Numbered from the stretch's first letter, positions 24,660 through 32,108 are shown. The stretch: DNA of 40,697 bases from an uncultured Bacilli bacterium (GCA_944332505.1 CALVKC010000005.1:1-40697); one strand, 5' to 3'. Numbers and translations: made by a program. Notes: generated by a model from the sequence alone, not told the origin.

Positions 24660-26219
24660 ATGGCAAATCAAAAAGAAAATGAAAAGTCAATGTACGTTGT
24701 TTCTTTCGAATTGAAAATCGAAAAATGGCAATCGGATATTCTTGATAAACGGTTTGCCATATTAACAAATGTTTATAAGAACATGCAACGAAAATTTCTT
24801 AGAAAATTTCATTATATTTCAAAATCTAAAAAATATATTGAAGCAAGTAAAACTAAAAAGGGTAAAAGAGATTTTTTTAATGAATATTCTGAACCGTGGA
24901 TAAAAATAAAAAAAGGTCAAAAAGTTGTAAATTCTTATTGCCCTTTTACCAAATTTGGGATGCTATCATATATCTCTAAATTTTTACCTAACGTTTCTAA
25001 CAGTGGTATTAATTCTACTATTTTAGCATGCCTTGCTGCTAATGTATGGAGTTCATGGGATAAATTTTTATACGGTAAAGGTAAAAAAATCCATTTTAGA
25101 GATAAAGAAGTTAATAGTTATAAGACTAAATTAGTTTCTAATTCATTTATTGGTGTTGATTCTTCTAGATTGCTATCTGATAATATTATTGGAATTAAGA
25201 TTAATGATAAAACTGGAAAAAATGCTAAATACATTTATATTCCATTTATTGTGAATAAAAAATCAATATATGAAACAATTTGTTTTCAAGATGAAATTAG
25301 AGAAATTGGAATCAAAAGGGTATTTGTAAGAGGAAAATATAAATACTATGTATTTTTTTCATTCAATGGTAAACCTTATAATAAAGGTAGAGAATTAGGT
25401 GATGGGAAAGTAGGTATTGATTTAGGACCGTCAACCGTTGCTATTGTTTCTAATACTAATGTATATATAGATGAATTAGCAAAAGGTTTGGAAAATAAAT
25501 CACGAGAAATTAGAATCATTAATCGTAAGTTGTATAGAAGTAGAAGGATAACAAATCCGCTTCAATTTAACGAAGATGGAACAATTAAAAAATATAAAAA
25601 AGGAGAAAGACCAAAATGGATAAAAAGTAAAAATTATATTAAGCTGCAAAATAAATTCAAAGAACTTAATCGAAGAATTTGTGAAAAAAGAAAATTACAG
25701 CATATTTTATTAGCAAATAAAATACTAGAATTTGGTTCGGATTTTAAAGTTGAGAATAACCCAATTTCAAGTTGGGCTAAGAAAGCTAATAAAACTTCTG
25801 TCAATAAAAAAGGTAGGTTTAGAAGTAAAAAAAGATTTGGTAAATCTATTAGTAATCATGCGCCATCATATTTTATTGAAATATTAAAAAATAAAGTATT
25901 AGCATTAGATGGTAATTTTAATAAAATTGACATTTCAAATAGCGCAAGTCAATTTGATTTTACTAATGGAACATTTACCAAGCATTCATTAGGTACTAGA
26001 CAAATCAAATTAAGTAATGGAAATGTACATTTAAGAGATACTTTAGCTGCATTTAATATCATGCATTGCATTGGTAAAAACGAGCAAAAAGAACTTTCTT
26101 ATGATATTAATGAAATGATACAAAATTATGGCAATTTTATTGCATTGGAAAATAATGAAATCGAAAGACATAAAAATTCTAATACCAAAATATTAAAAAG
26201 TATTGGAATTACAAAATAA
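24660..26219 (+). CDS. Compact Cas12/TnpB-like RuvC nuclease beside a CRISPR array
   Basis: This 519-residue predicted RNA-guided DNA nuclease has the split RuvC centre intact: D254 in VGIDLGPSTVAIV, E365 in FKVENNP and D460 in HLRDTLAAFNIM. The N-terminal half opens like TnpB (VVSFELKIEKWQSDILDKRF) and is lysine-rich, fitting the guide-binding WED/REC part. A basic insert (residues 275-350) lies between RuvC-I and II. In the usual zinc-ribbon position (about 427-458, SNSASQFDFTNGTFTK) there are no CxxC pairs. The size is between TnpB (about 400) and small Cas12 (400-700). It has its own promoter, is followed by a structured spacer and then a 36-base repeat array, and no Cas1 or Cas2 is nearby. 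The array makes a type V effector likelier than a plain transposon TnpB, but no named subtype is assigned. Confidence 0.85.
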   Translation: MANQKENEKSMYVVSFELKIEKWQSDILDKRFAILTNVYKNMQRKFLRKFHYISKSKKYIEASKTKKGKRDFFNEYSEPWIKIKKGQKVVNSYCPFTKFGMLSYISKFLPNVSNSGINSTILACLAANVWSSWDKFLYGKGKKIHFRDKEVNSYKTKLVSNSFIGVDSSRLLSDNIIGIKINDKTGKNAKYIYIPFIVNKKSIYETICFQDEIREIGIKRVFVRGKYKYYVFFSFNGKPYNKGRELGDGKVGIDLGPSTVAIVSNTNVYIDELAKGLENKSREIRIINRKLYRSRRITNPLQFNEDGTIKKYKKGERPKWIKSKNYIKLQNKFKELNRRICEKRKLQHILLANKILEFGSDFKVENNPISSWAKKANKTSVNKKGRFRSKKRFGKSISNHAPSYFIEILKNKVLALDGNFNKIDISNSASQFDFTNGTFTKHSLGTRQIKLSNGNVHLRDTLAAFNIMHCIGKNEQKELSYDINEMIQNYGNFIALENNEIERHKNSNTKILKSIGITK

Positions 26220-26242
26220 AAATATAAACAAGTTTTGTCATA

Positions 26243-26283
26243 CTTGGTTAACGCTAATTCAGCCATTAGGTTGATTGTTAACG
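26243..26283 (+). ncRNA. Candidate tracrRNA / scaffold RNA with anti-repeat
   Basis: CTTGGTTAACG (26243-26253) can pair with the last 11 bases of the CRISPR repeat (TGTTAGACAAG) at ten of eleven positions, counting two G-U pairs. The same stretch can fold on itself: GTTAAC at 26247-26252 with GTTAAC at 26277-26282, and an inner stem CTAAT/ATTAG (26254-26258 with 26265-26269) with loop TCAGCC. It lies between effector and array, where tracrRNAs of small type V systems often sit. The two folds compete, and pairing in AT-rich DNA is easy to find by chance, so this is a candidate only. Confidence 0.4.
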
Positions 26284-26399
26284 AAATTATTACGAAATAA
26301 AAATTATGGTAATATATTATTTACATAATGATATTATCTAACTTTTATCAAGAAAATAAATAACTAATTCATTGTTATATAATTTGATAATTATATTCT

Positions 26400-26992
26400 A
26401 CTGTTAATAGTACATATTTGAATATGTTAGACAAGATAATTGTAAATCTATGCCAGATTATTCGTACTGTTAATAGTACATATTTGAATATGTTAGACAA
26501 GTACGACTTCTACAGTACCTTTGAACTTGAAACTGTTAATAGTGCATATTTGAATATGTTAGACAAGATATAGGTCTATAGCCGCTTTATATCGGTTATT
26601 GTTAATAGTACATATTTGAATATCTTAGACAAGATACACGTTTCATCCTTAAATTGTTTTTCAACTGTTAATAGTAAATATTTGAATGTGTTAGACAAGG
26701 GTCGTAGTCAACCATATTTGAGACTTCCTACTGTTAATAGTACATATTTGAATATGTTAGACAAGATATTAATAATAAGGAAAACTGTTAATAGTGCATA
26801 TTTGAATATGTTAGACGAGTAAAAGAAGGTTCAATCTTAACAATATAACTATTAATAATATATATTTGAATATGTTAGGCAAGAAATAAGACAGGAAGGC
26901 TTTATAAAATCAAGCATATTTGAATATGTTAGAAAAGTGGTATTGGTAGCCTGTCAACTGTTAATAGTACATATTTGAATATGTTAGACAAG
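26400..26992 (+). CRISPR. CRISPR array, 10 repeats of 36 bases
   Basis: Repeats start at 26400, 26466, 26532, 26598, 26664, 26730, 26784, 26848, 26902 and 26957. The consensus begins ACTGTTAATAGT and ends GTTAGACAAG. In between are arms ACATA and TATGT around TTTGAA, giving a small stem-loop. The first five spacers are exactly 30 bases; the last four are 18, 28, 18 and 19. Repeat 9 keeps only its 3' half and repeat 8 has several changes, while repeat 10 is perfect. Spacers look richer in G+C than the surrounding DNA, as expected for acquired sequence. The order effector, spacer DNA, array and the decay toward the right suggest transcription from left to right. Confidence 0.88.
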
Positions 26993-27141
26993 TAGATAGG
27001 CTTCGTAATGCTATAAAGTATATTTTTGGATATCGTTCTGAATATGGGGATTTCGATAATTTTATCTTTAAAGAAGAACATGCTGACGAATTAATTAGTT
27101 TAGGTAATTTTTTAAAGAATAATTCAAAAAATGAATGTTAA
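26992..27141 (+). pseudogene. C-terminal remnant of a phage gene cut by the CRISPR array
   Basis: Directly after the last repeat an open frame without any start codon encodes VDRLRNAIKYIFGYRSEYGD, then FDNFIFKEEHADELISLGNF and a stop at 27139-27141. The composition is that of a normal folded protein. The frame is closed upstream by a TGA inside the last repeat. It overlaps the following small ORF by 11 bases, as real operon neighbours do here. It looks like the end of a resident gene whose front was replaced by the CRISPR cassette. Confidence 0.6.
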
Positions 27142-27385
27142 ATTACTATCGCACAATACAATTCTTTTTATAAGATTCTGTAAAGAATATAATATATATT
27201 CTATGGTTAGAAAAAAATTTAAAAATTTTTTTCATTTAGATGCAATATTAACATATTGTGATGTCGATAGTTATATATTAAAAATTTTTAGTTATTTACC
27301 AATATCTGATTTAAAATATAATATATCTATTTTAGATTTACAATGGAAATTGTTTTATCCTAAATACATAAAATTTGTTTTATAA
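27131..27385 (+). CDS. Hypothetical small protein
   Basis: This 84-residue basic, aromatic-rich protein (KLLSHNTILFIRFCKEYNIY, then DLQWKLFYPKYIKFVL) has no recognised motif. It overlaps the broken gene fragment by 11 bases and was probably translated after it. With the upstream gene cut, its expression now depends on transcripts crossing the CRISPR array. Confidence 0.5.
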   Translation: MNVKLLSHNTILFIRFCKEYNIYSMVRKKFKNFFHLDAILTYCDVDSYILKIFSYLPISDLKYNISILDLQWKLFYPKYIKFVL

Positions 27386-27403
27386 TATTTTAAGATAAAA
27401 TAT

Positions 27404-27434
27404 TTTGTAATTTAAAATTACTTTAGTATCTTTG
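27404..27434 (+). promoter_or_regulatory. Promoter of the rtcB-pncB operon
   Basis: TTTG at 27404-27407 and TATCTTTG at 27427-27434 are 19 bases apart, ahead of the ATG at 27463. The next terminator is at 32025. Confidence 0.65.
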
Positions 27435-27462
27435 CATTGTAATAATTAAATATGGTAAACAT

Positions 27463-29757
27463 ATGTTAGAATTAAAGGGTACATATAATAAAGATTGTAA
27501 AGTATTTATCAATGATGTTGAAGAAGAAGCAATGTCATTGATATATTCTATTTTAAATACTAAAGAATTCAATGGTGTTCCTATTAGAATAATGCCAGAT
27601 TGTTTAACAATAGATAGTAAAATTCTAACTAGTAATGGTTTTAAATTAATTAGAGATTTATCCTTTGATGATAAAATTGCAAACTTTAATCCAACAGATA
27701 AAAAAGTTTCATTTAACAAGCCTATTTCAATAATAAATCGCCCAATGAGAATTGGTGAAAAGATATACTCTTTCACTAATAAAAGAGGTTTTTCATTGTC
27801 TGTTAGTGAAAACCACAGAATGGCATTAAAAAATAATATGGGTGAAGTGGCTTCTAATGTAGATGGGTTTTTAACTAAAGAGCATTATTTCAATGCCGAT
27901 GGCTTATATGAAGCTATTGAAAAATACAGTGATAATGAAATTAGATTAATATGTTGGATAGTTGGTGATGGTAATATACATGTTACCCATAATAAAACTA
28001 GTGATTGTTATCGTATTAAGTTCGGATTTAAAAAAGATAGAAAAATAAAACGATTAATTTCATTGCTTGATGAAGAAAAAATTGTATATCACATTGTAAA
28101 AAACAATAATAAAACATTTATAACTATAAATAAAAAATTTAGTGAAAAATATATTGAATATGTGAGTTTGTTAAAAAAATTACCTAATGATTTTATTTTT
28201 TTATCAAAAAGACAAAGTGACATTTTTTTTAATGAAATGATACAAGTTGATGGCGATTATGAATCGTTTATCAAGCATGGAACGTATAGAATATCTTCTA
28301 AAGATATTGATAACATTAATATTATATCGGCAGTTGCATCATTAAATTATGGTTTATCATCAATTAAGCATAAGAAAATTAGTACTAGTCACAATGATAT
28401 TCTATATTATATCAATATAATAAGTGCCAATAAGTTAAACTATTCAAAAGGTGGTATACATAATTCAAAATTCGTAAGAACTGAATTAACTGATTATACT
28501 GATAATGTAGTTTGTGTTGAGACAGATACTGGATTTTTTATTGCTAGACAAAATGGTATGACATTTATTAGCGGTAATTGCCATGCTGGTAAGGGAATTG
28601 TTATAGGGTTTACAGCTCCAATTAATCAATATGTGTCTCCTAGTCATGTTGGTGTTGATATTGGATGCACAATTACAACTTGTATAACAGATACGAAAAT
28701 AAATAAAGATGATTTTCCTTTAATTGAACATAGAATTAAGAAACTTATTCCTATGGGGTTTAATGTTAATCCAAAGTCTATTGTTGATGAAAAGGATTTT
28801 TTTAAATTCATTAGAAAAGAATATTCTAAAGCAAAATCATCTTGGCCAGAAATGATTCTAGATATTGATGTTTCCGAAAAATATATTACATCTTTATTGA
28901 AAAAAATAAATATGGATGAAGGGTTATTTTATAAATCCATTGGCACTGTAGGTGGTGGAAACCATTTCATTGAAATAGGTAATTGTAATGGTAATTATGC
29001 ATTTACAGTTCATTGCGGGTCTAGAAATTTTGGCAATAAGGTTTGTAAATATTGGGAGAATATTGCTTCATCTAACCAAGTAGATAAAAAGCTTTTAAAA
29101 GAAAAAATACAAAAATTAAAGAAAACTGTCACAGATAAAACAACATTACCTAAATTAATTGATGAACTTATTGAGCAAGAAAAAAGTAAAACTTGTTCAA
29201 ATGGATATTTAAGCGGAGATAACATGTCTGGTTATATTACCGATATGGTTATTGCCCAAGCATATGCTAAATATAATCATAAAGTAATTTGTGATAAAAT
29301 ATTATCTATTTTCAAATCAATTAATAATGCTAGTATTGTTGAAGTTGTTCAATCTGTACATAACTATATTGATATTAATGGTGACCATATGATTCGAAAA
29401 GGAGCTATTAGAGCTTATAAAGATGAAAAAATGGTCGTACCTTTTAATATGCGTGATGGATTAGCTATTTGTGTTGGAAAATCTAATCCAGATTGGAATT
29501 TTTCTTGTTCACATGGTGCTGGACGAAAGTTGTCACGTTCTAAGGCGAAGTCTACGATATCTATTGATGAATTTAAAGATAGTATGAAAGATATCTATAC
29601 CACATCTGTTTGTGCTAATACTTTAGACGAATCGCCAATGGCGTATAAAGATACTGATACCATAATATCATTAATTAGTGAAACTTGTGATATATTATAT
29701 ATGGTAAAACCAATTATTAATATAAAATCAACGGATGAAGAAAAAAATTACAAATAA
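27463..29757 (+). CDS. rtcB: RtcB RNA-splicing/repair ligase interrupted by an intein
   Basis: This 764-residue precursor consists of a 438-residue RtcB plus a 326-residue intein (residues 47-372). RtcB joins 2',3'-cyclic phosphate or 3'-phosphate RNA ends to 5'-OH ends, using GTP and Mn2+. The extein junction rebuilds the metal-binding motif MPD/CHAGKG. Further motifs are SHVGVDIGC, GTVGGGNHFIEIG, HCGSRNFG, VQSVHNYID, RKGAIRAYKDE and the guanylated-histidine loop SCSHGAGRKLSR. The enzyme reverses damage by ribotoxins that leave cyclic phosphates on tRNA. Activity depends on splicing, because the intein separates the active-site Cys from its motif. The gene heads the operon that ends with pncB. 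Confidence 0.95.
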   Translation: MLELKGTYNKDCKVFINDVEEEAMSLIYSILNTKEFNGVPIRIMPDCLTIDSKILTSNGFKLIRDLSFDDKIANFNPTDKKVSFNKPISIINRPMRIGEKIYSFTNKRGFSLSVSENHRMALKNNMGEVASNVDGFLTKEHYFNADGLYEAIEKYSDNEIRLICWIVGDGNIHVTHNKTSDCYRIKFGFKKDRKIKRLISLLDEEKIVYHIVKNNNKTFITINKKFSEKYIEYVSLLKKLPNDFIFLSKRQSDIFFNEMIQVDGDYESFIKHGTYRISSKDIDNINIISAVASLNYGLSSIKHKKISTSHNDILYYINIISANKLNYSKGGIHNSKFVRTELTDYTDNVVCVETDTGFFIARQNGMTFISGNCHAGKGIVIGFTAPINQYVSPSHVGVDIGCTITTCITDTKINKDDFPLIEHRIKKLIPMGFNVNPKSIVDEKDFFKFIRKEYSKAKSSWPEMILDIDVSEKYITSLLKKINMDEGLFYKSIGTVGGGNHFIEIGNCNGNYAFTVHCGSRNFGNKVCKYWENIASSNQVDKKLLKEKIQKLKKTVTDKTTLPKLIDELIEQEKSKTCSNGYLSGDNMSGYITDMVIAQAYAKYNHKVICDKILSIFKSINNASIVEVVQSVHNYIDINGDHMIRKGAIRAYKDEKMVVPFNMRDGLAICVGKSNPDWNFSCSHGAGRKLSRSKAKSTISIDEFKDSMKDIYTTSVCANTLDESPMAYKDTDTIISLISETCDILYMVKPIINIKSTDEEKNYK
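27601..28578 (+). mobile_element. Intein with LAGLIDADG homing endonuclease in rtcB
   Basis: This is an in-frame protein-splicing element of 326 residues. Block A is CLTIDSKILTSNGFKLIRDL, with Cys1 at the splice site. Block B is near LSVSENHRMA. Two LAGLIDADG-type motifs are present, CWIVGDGNI (D169 of the precursor) and FFNEMIQVDGDY (D263). Block F is VVCVETDTGFFIARQN, ending in SGN before the +1 Cys. The usual penultimate His is Gly, a variant found in some active inteins. The endonuclease should cut intein-free rtcB genes and so spread the element. Confidence 0.9.
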
Positions 29758-30130
29758 AAGTTATTATAAATATAATACTAGTTGTGGTAAAATGGTATCA
29801 TCTAAATTTAAATTAGGTGATATTGTTAGATTAGTTAATCCAGGTGATATATATTCAACATATAAAGAAGCTTTTAGATATTTTAATATTCTACAAAATG
29901 CTGTTAAATCAGGAATTTATTACCATTTAGATTATAAAGATGGTATGAAGGAAACCAATTGGGTTATTTTAGGTATTGCTAGTCATGTATCTAATACTAG
30001 TACTTTGTTGTATCATATTGCAAATACTAAACGTGAACATTTAGTTATTGGTAAACACGGTATTACATTGCATAGAAGACCTTTAGATGTAAAAGGTATT
30101 AACGAAAAATATATAATAAATCAACTTTAA
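29735..30130 (+). CDS. Hypothetical phage protein
   Basis: This 131-residue basic protein has a small beta-barrel-like start, SSKFKLGDIVRLVNPGDIYS, that recalls KOW/SH3-type RNA-binding openings. A strand set (NWVILGIASHVSNTSTLLYH) and GKHGITLHRRPLDVKGI follow. The start overlaps rtcB by 23 bases. It could assist RNA repair, but only position and charge suggest so. Confidence 0.7.
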   Translation: MKKKITNKSYYKYNTSCGKMVSSKFKLGDIVRLVNPGDIYSTYKEAFRYFNILQNAVKSGIYYHLDYKDGMKETNWVILGIASHVSNTSTLLYHIANTKREHLVIGKHGITLHRRPLDVKGINEKYIINQL

Positions 30131-30145
30131 AACTAAATTATAAAT

Positions 30146-30763
30146 ATGCAACAATATGTTCAGAATATAGTTAAAGACATTAAAGAAAAAATGACTCATG
30201 ATGAAATAAAAGAATATTTCGATAATAAATGTTATTTTTCTAAAGATGACTTTGGTGAAGTAATAAGTGAATTTATGATTAAAAATAATCATACAATTCT
30301 TAAAATCATTCTTAAATCTAAAAAATTTACTGAATGTAATGATTGTATTAATGAATATGGTGAACCAGTTATACAAGCTATATTGTATACTATTCAAGCA
30401 GTTTATTCATCGGAAGAGATATCAAATGATAGAAAACATTATTTTAAAGAAAGCCTATTGAGTATTTTATTCGATGAATCAATTAATTTTAATTGGAATA
30501 TTGTTGATAGGAATAATGAAAACCCGTTGCATGTTATTTTAGCAATGCAAGAATACTTCTCCTATAGTGAAATATATAAATTAGTTAATTTGGCTATTAA
30601 TAATGGTGTCAATCCATTAAATAAGAATTGTGTTGATGACAATTCATTTGATGTTATATTTAATCTAGATTACTCAAATGTTGAACGTAATACTTTGATA
30701 AAGAAAATGGCATCAGTTGTTGATAATTTTATGATAGAAGTGAAATCAGAAGCATATAATTAA
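30146..30763 (+). CDS. Hypothetical protein with ankyrin-like repeats
   Basis: This 205-residue helical protein has ankyrin-like units: NEYGEPVIQAILYTIQ, NWNIVDRNNENPLHVILAMQ and NNGVNPLNKNCVDDNSFDVI. Each shows the turn-helix-helix pattern with the NxxxxNPLH signature in the middle unit. It may bind a protein partner. It sits between the rtcB-linked gene and pncB in one operon. A larger ankyrin-type protein is at 1073-3151. Confidence 0.7.
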   Translation: MQQYVQNIVKDIKEKMTHDEIKEYFDNKCYFSKDDFGEVISEFMIKNNHTILKIILKSKKFTECNDCINEYGEPVIQAILYTIQAVYSSEEISNDRKHYFKESLLSILFDESINFNWNIVDRNNENPLHVILAMQEYFSYSEIYKLVNLAINNGVNPLNKNCVDDNSFDVIFNLDYSNVERNTLIKKMASVVDNFMIEVKSEAYN

Positions 30764-30777
30764 TAATTACTTTACAA

Positions 30778-32010
30778 ATGAAGCAAATAATAAATCATTT
30801 TACCGATACTGACTTGTATACATTTAGTGTTGGTCTAGTCGTAATGAATAAATTCCCTCGTGCTTATATTAAATATAATTTCTTTGATAGAAATAATACA
30901 GTATATTCTAAAGAATTTGTTTCTGAATTAAAGAAACAAGTCGCTTTAATGGCATTAATTACGCCAACTGACGAAGAAATTGAATTCTTGAAAGAAAAAT
31001 GTTACTATTTCCCAAATTATTTTTTCGATTTTCTTAAATCTTATCGTTTTAATCCAGATGAGGTGACAATTACTCACGATGACGATGGTCATTTACATAT
31101 TGAAATTGAAGGACTTTGGTTTAGAACCATATTTTGGGAAGTGCCGCTATTAGCTATTATTTCTGAATTAGAGCATACATTAAATGGTGATGTTGAGAAA
31201 ATTTTTGGTAATAAAGAAGCTTTCGATATGAATATTAAAGATTCATACGATAGAGCAACTAAACTACTTAAAAATGGTGTTATATTCAGTGATTTTGGTA
31301 CTCGTAGACGATTTTCATTTGAATGGCATAAAAATGTTGTTGAGTCATTTACCTTAGCTAGTATGGATAATAAATCTGCCGAAGGTAGTTTTGTTGGAAC
31401 TTCTAATGTATATTTAGCAATGCTAATGAACAAAAAATTAGGAGCTAATTTAAAAATTATTGGTACTATGAGCCATCAACTGCCATGCTCTATTGCAGCA
31501 ATGTATGGACCAGTAGAAGCAAACAGTATGACAATGAAACTATGGCGTGATATATATGGAACCGACTTGGGTATTTATCTATATGATAGTTTAACTTGGG
31601 ATGCATTTGAATGTAATTTCACTAAACTTGATGCTAAAGCTTTTGATGGTCTTAGGGTCGACAGTGGTGATAATTTTGAAATGACAAGCAAAATTATTGC
31701 TAAATATAAGGAATTAGGTATTAACCCTTTAACTAAAACTATTGTTTTTAGTAATGGACTTGATGTTGATGATGCTATTGCAATTAATGAATACTGCAAA
31801 GGTAAAATAAATTGTTCATTTGGTATTGGAACGAAGTTGACATGTAATTTAACAGATGTTAAACCGAAAAATATTGTTATAAAAGCAACAGCAATTAAAA
31901 TAACAGAAAAAAGAAAGTGGAATCATGTTATCAAATTATCCGATGATTTAGGTAAACATACTGGAGATGAAGATACAATTGAAATATATAAAAAATTACT
32001 TCATTTGTAA
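30778..32010 (+). CDS. pncB: Nicotinate phosphoribosyltransferase
   Basis: This 410-residue enzyme converts nicotinic acid and PRPP to nicotinic acid mononucleotide. Family motifs in order are TDTDLYTFSVG, FPRAYIKYNFFDR, FSDFGTRRRFSFEWH, FVGTSNVYLAM, GTMSHQLPCS (H233 in the position of the phospho-histidine), FDGLRVDSGDNFEM, TKTIVFSNGLDVDDA and SFGIGTKLTCN. The DxYxFTM-like start, the GTRRRFS motif and the length fit PncB rather than nicotinamide phosphoribosyltransferase. It is the last gene of the rtcB operon and supplies step two of the PncA-PncB-NadD-NadE route. Confidence 0.93.
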   Translation: MKQIINHFTDTDLYTFSVGLVVMNKFPRAYIKYNFFDRNNTVYSKEFVSELKKQVALMALITPTDEEIEFLKEKCYYFPNYFFDFLKSYRFNPDEVTITHDDDGHLHIEIEGLWFRTIFWEVPLLAIISELEHTLNGDVEKIFGNKEAFDMNIKDSYDRATKLLKNGVIFSDFGTRRRFSFEWHKNVVESFTLASMDNKSAEGSFVGTSNVYLAMLMNKKLGANLKIIGTMSHQLPCSIAAMYGPVEANSMTMKLWRDIYGTDLGIYLYDSLTWDAFECNFTKLDAKAFDGLRVDSGDNFEMTSKIIAKYKELGINPLTKTIVFSNGLDVDDAIAINEYCKGKINCSFGIGTKLTCNLTDVKPKNIVIKATAIKITEKRKWNHVIKLSDDLGKHTGDEDTIEIYKKLLHL

Positions 32011-32024
32011 TTAATCTATTATAT

Positions 32025-32056
32025 AAAAAATGCATAGCTATAGCTATGCATTTTTT
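32025..32056. terminator. Terminator of the rtcB-pncB operon
   Basis: TGCATAGCTA and TAGCTATGCA form a perfect inverted repeat flanked by six A and six T. Confidence 0.9.
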
Positions 32057-32076
32057 ATTTTTTTTAACTAATTTTT

Positions 32077-32108
32077 TTTGACTATTAAATAAAATTATTG
32101 TATTTTTG
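32077..32108 (+). promoter_or_regulatory. Promoter of the 32.1-33.6 kb unit
   Basis: TTTG at 32077-32080 and TATTTTTG at 32101-32108 are 20 bases apart, followed by the ATG at 32131. Confidence 0.65.

Noticed and set aside
26370..26399. A degenerate extra repeat just before the first CRISPR repeat
   Set aside because: The likeness to the repeat is weak and out of phase with the 66-base period.
26616..26822. An open frame through several CRISPR repeats (TVNSTYLNMLDK every 22 codons), which might be a repeat protein
   Set aside because: 36+30 bases is a multiple of three, so the repeats stay in frame by accident. A stop lies in spacer 3, the frame is lost after spacer 7, and the spacers show no amino-acid pattern.
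26884..26956. GACAGG in spacer 8 and CCTGTC in spacer 9 as a designed hairpin
   Set aside because: Only six bases pair and the two sites are about 60 bases apart with unrelated flanks.
26400..26992. Iteron, partition or operator array instead of CRISPR, because the repeat contains palindromes
   Set aside because: Exact 36/30 spacing with unique, more GC-rich spacers next to a Cas12-like gene fits CRISPR better. The palindromes also fit a crRNA stem-loop. It is not fully excluded without RNA data.
26436..27601. Spacer 1 shares ATGCCAGATT with rtcB at 27592-27601, suggesting self-targeting at the intein site
   Set aside because: Ten bases are expected by chance in 40 kb on two strands, and the flanking bases do not match.
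30778..32010. Nicotinamide phosphoribosyltransferase (as in the NARP2 route)
   Set aside because: The motifs FGTRRRFS, GTSNVYLAM and FDGLRVDSGD and the 410-residue length fit nicotinate phosphoribosyltransferase better. A nicotinamidase is present to make its substrate.
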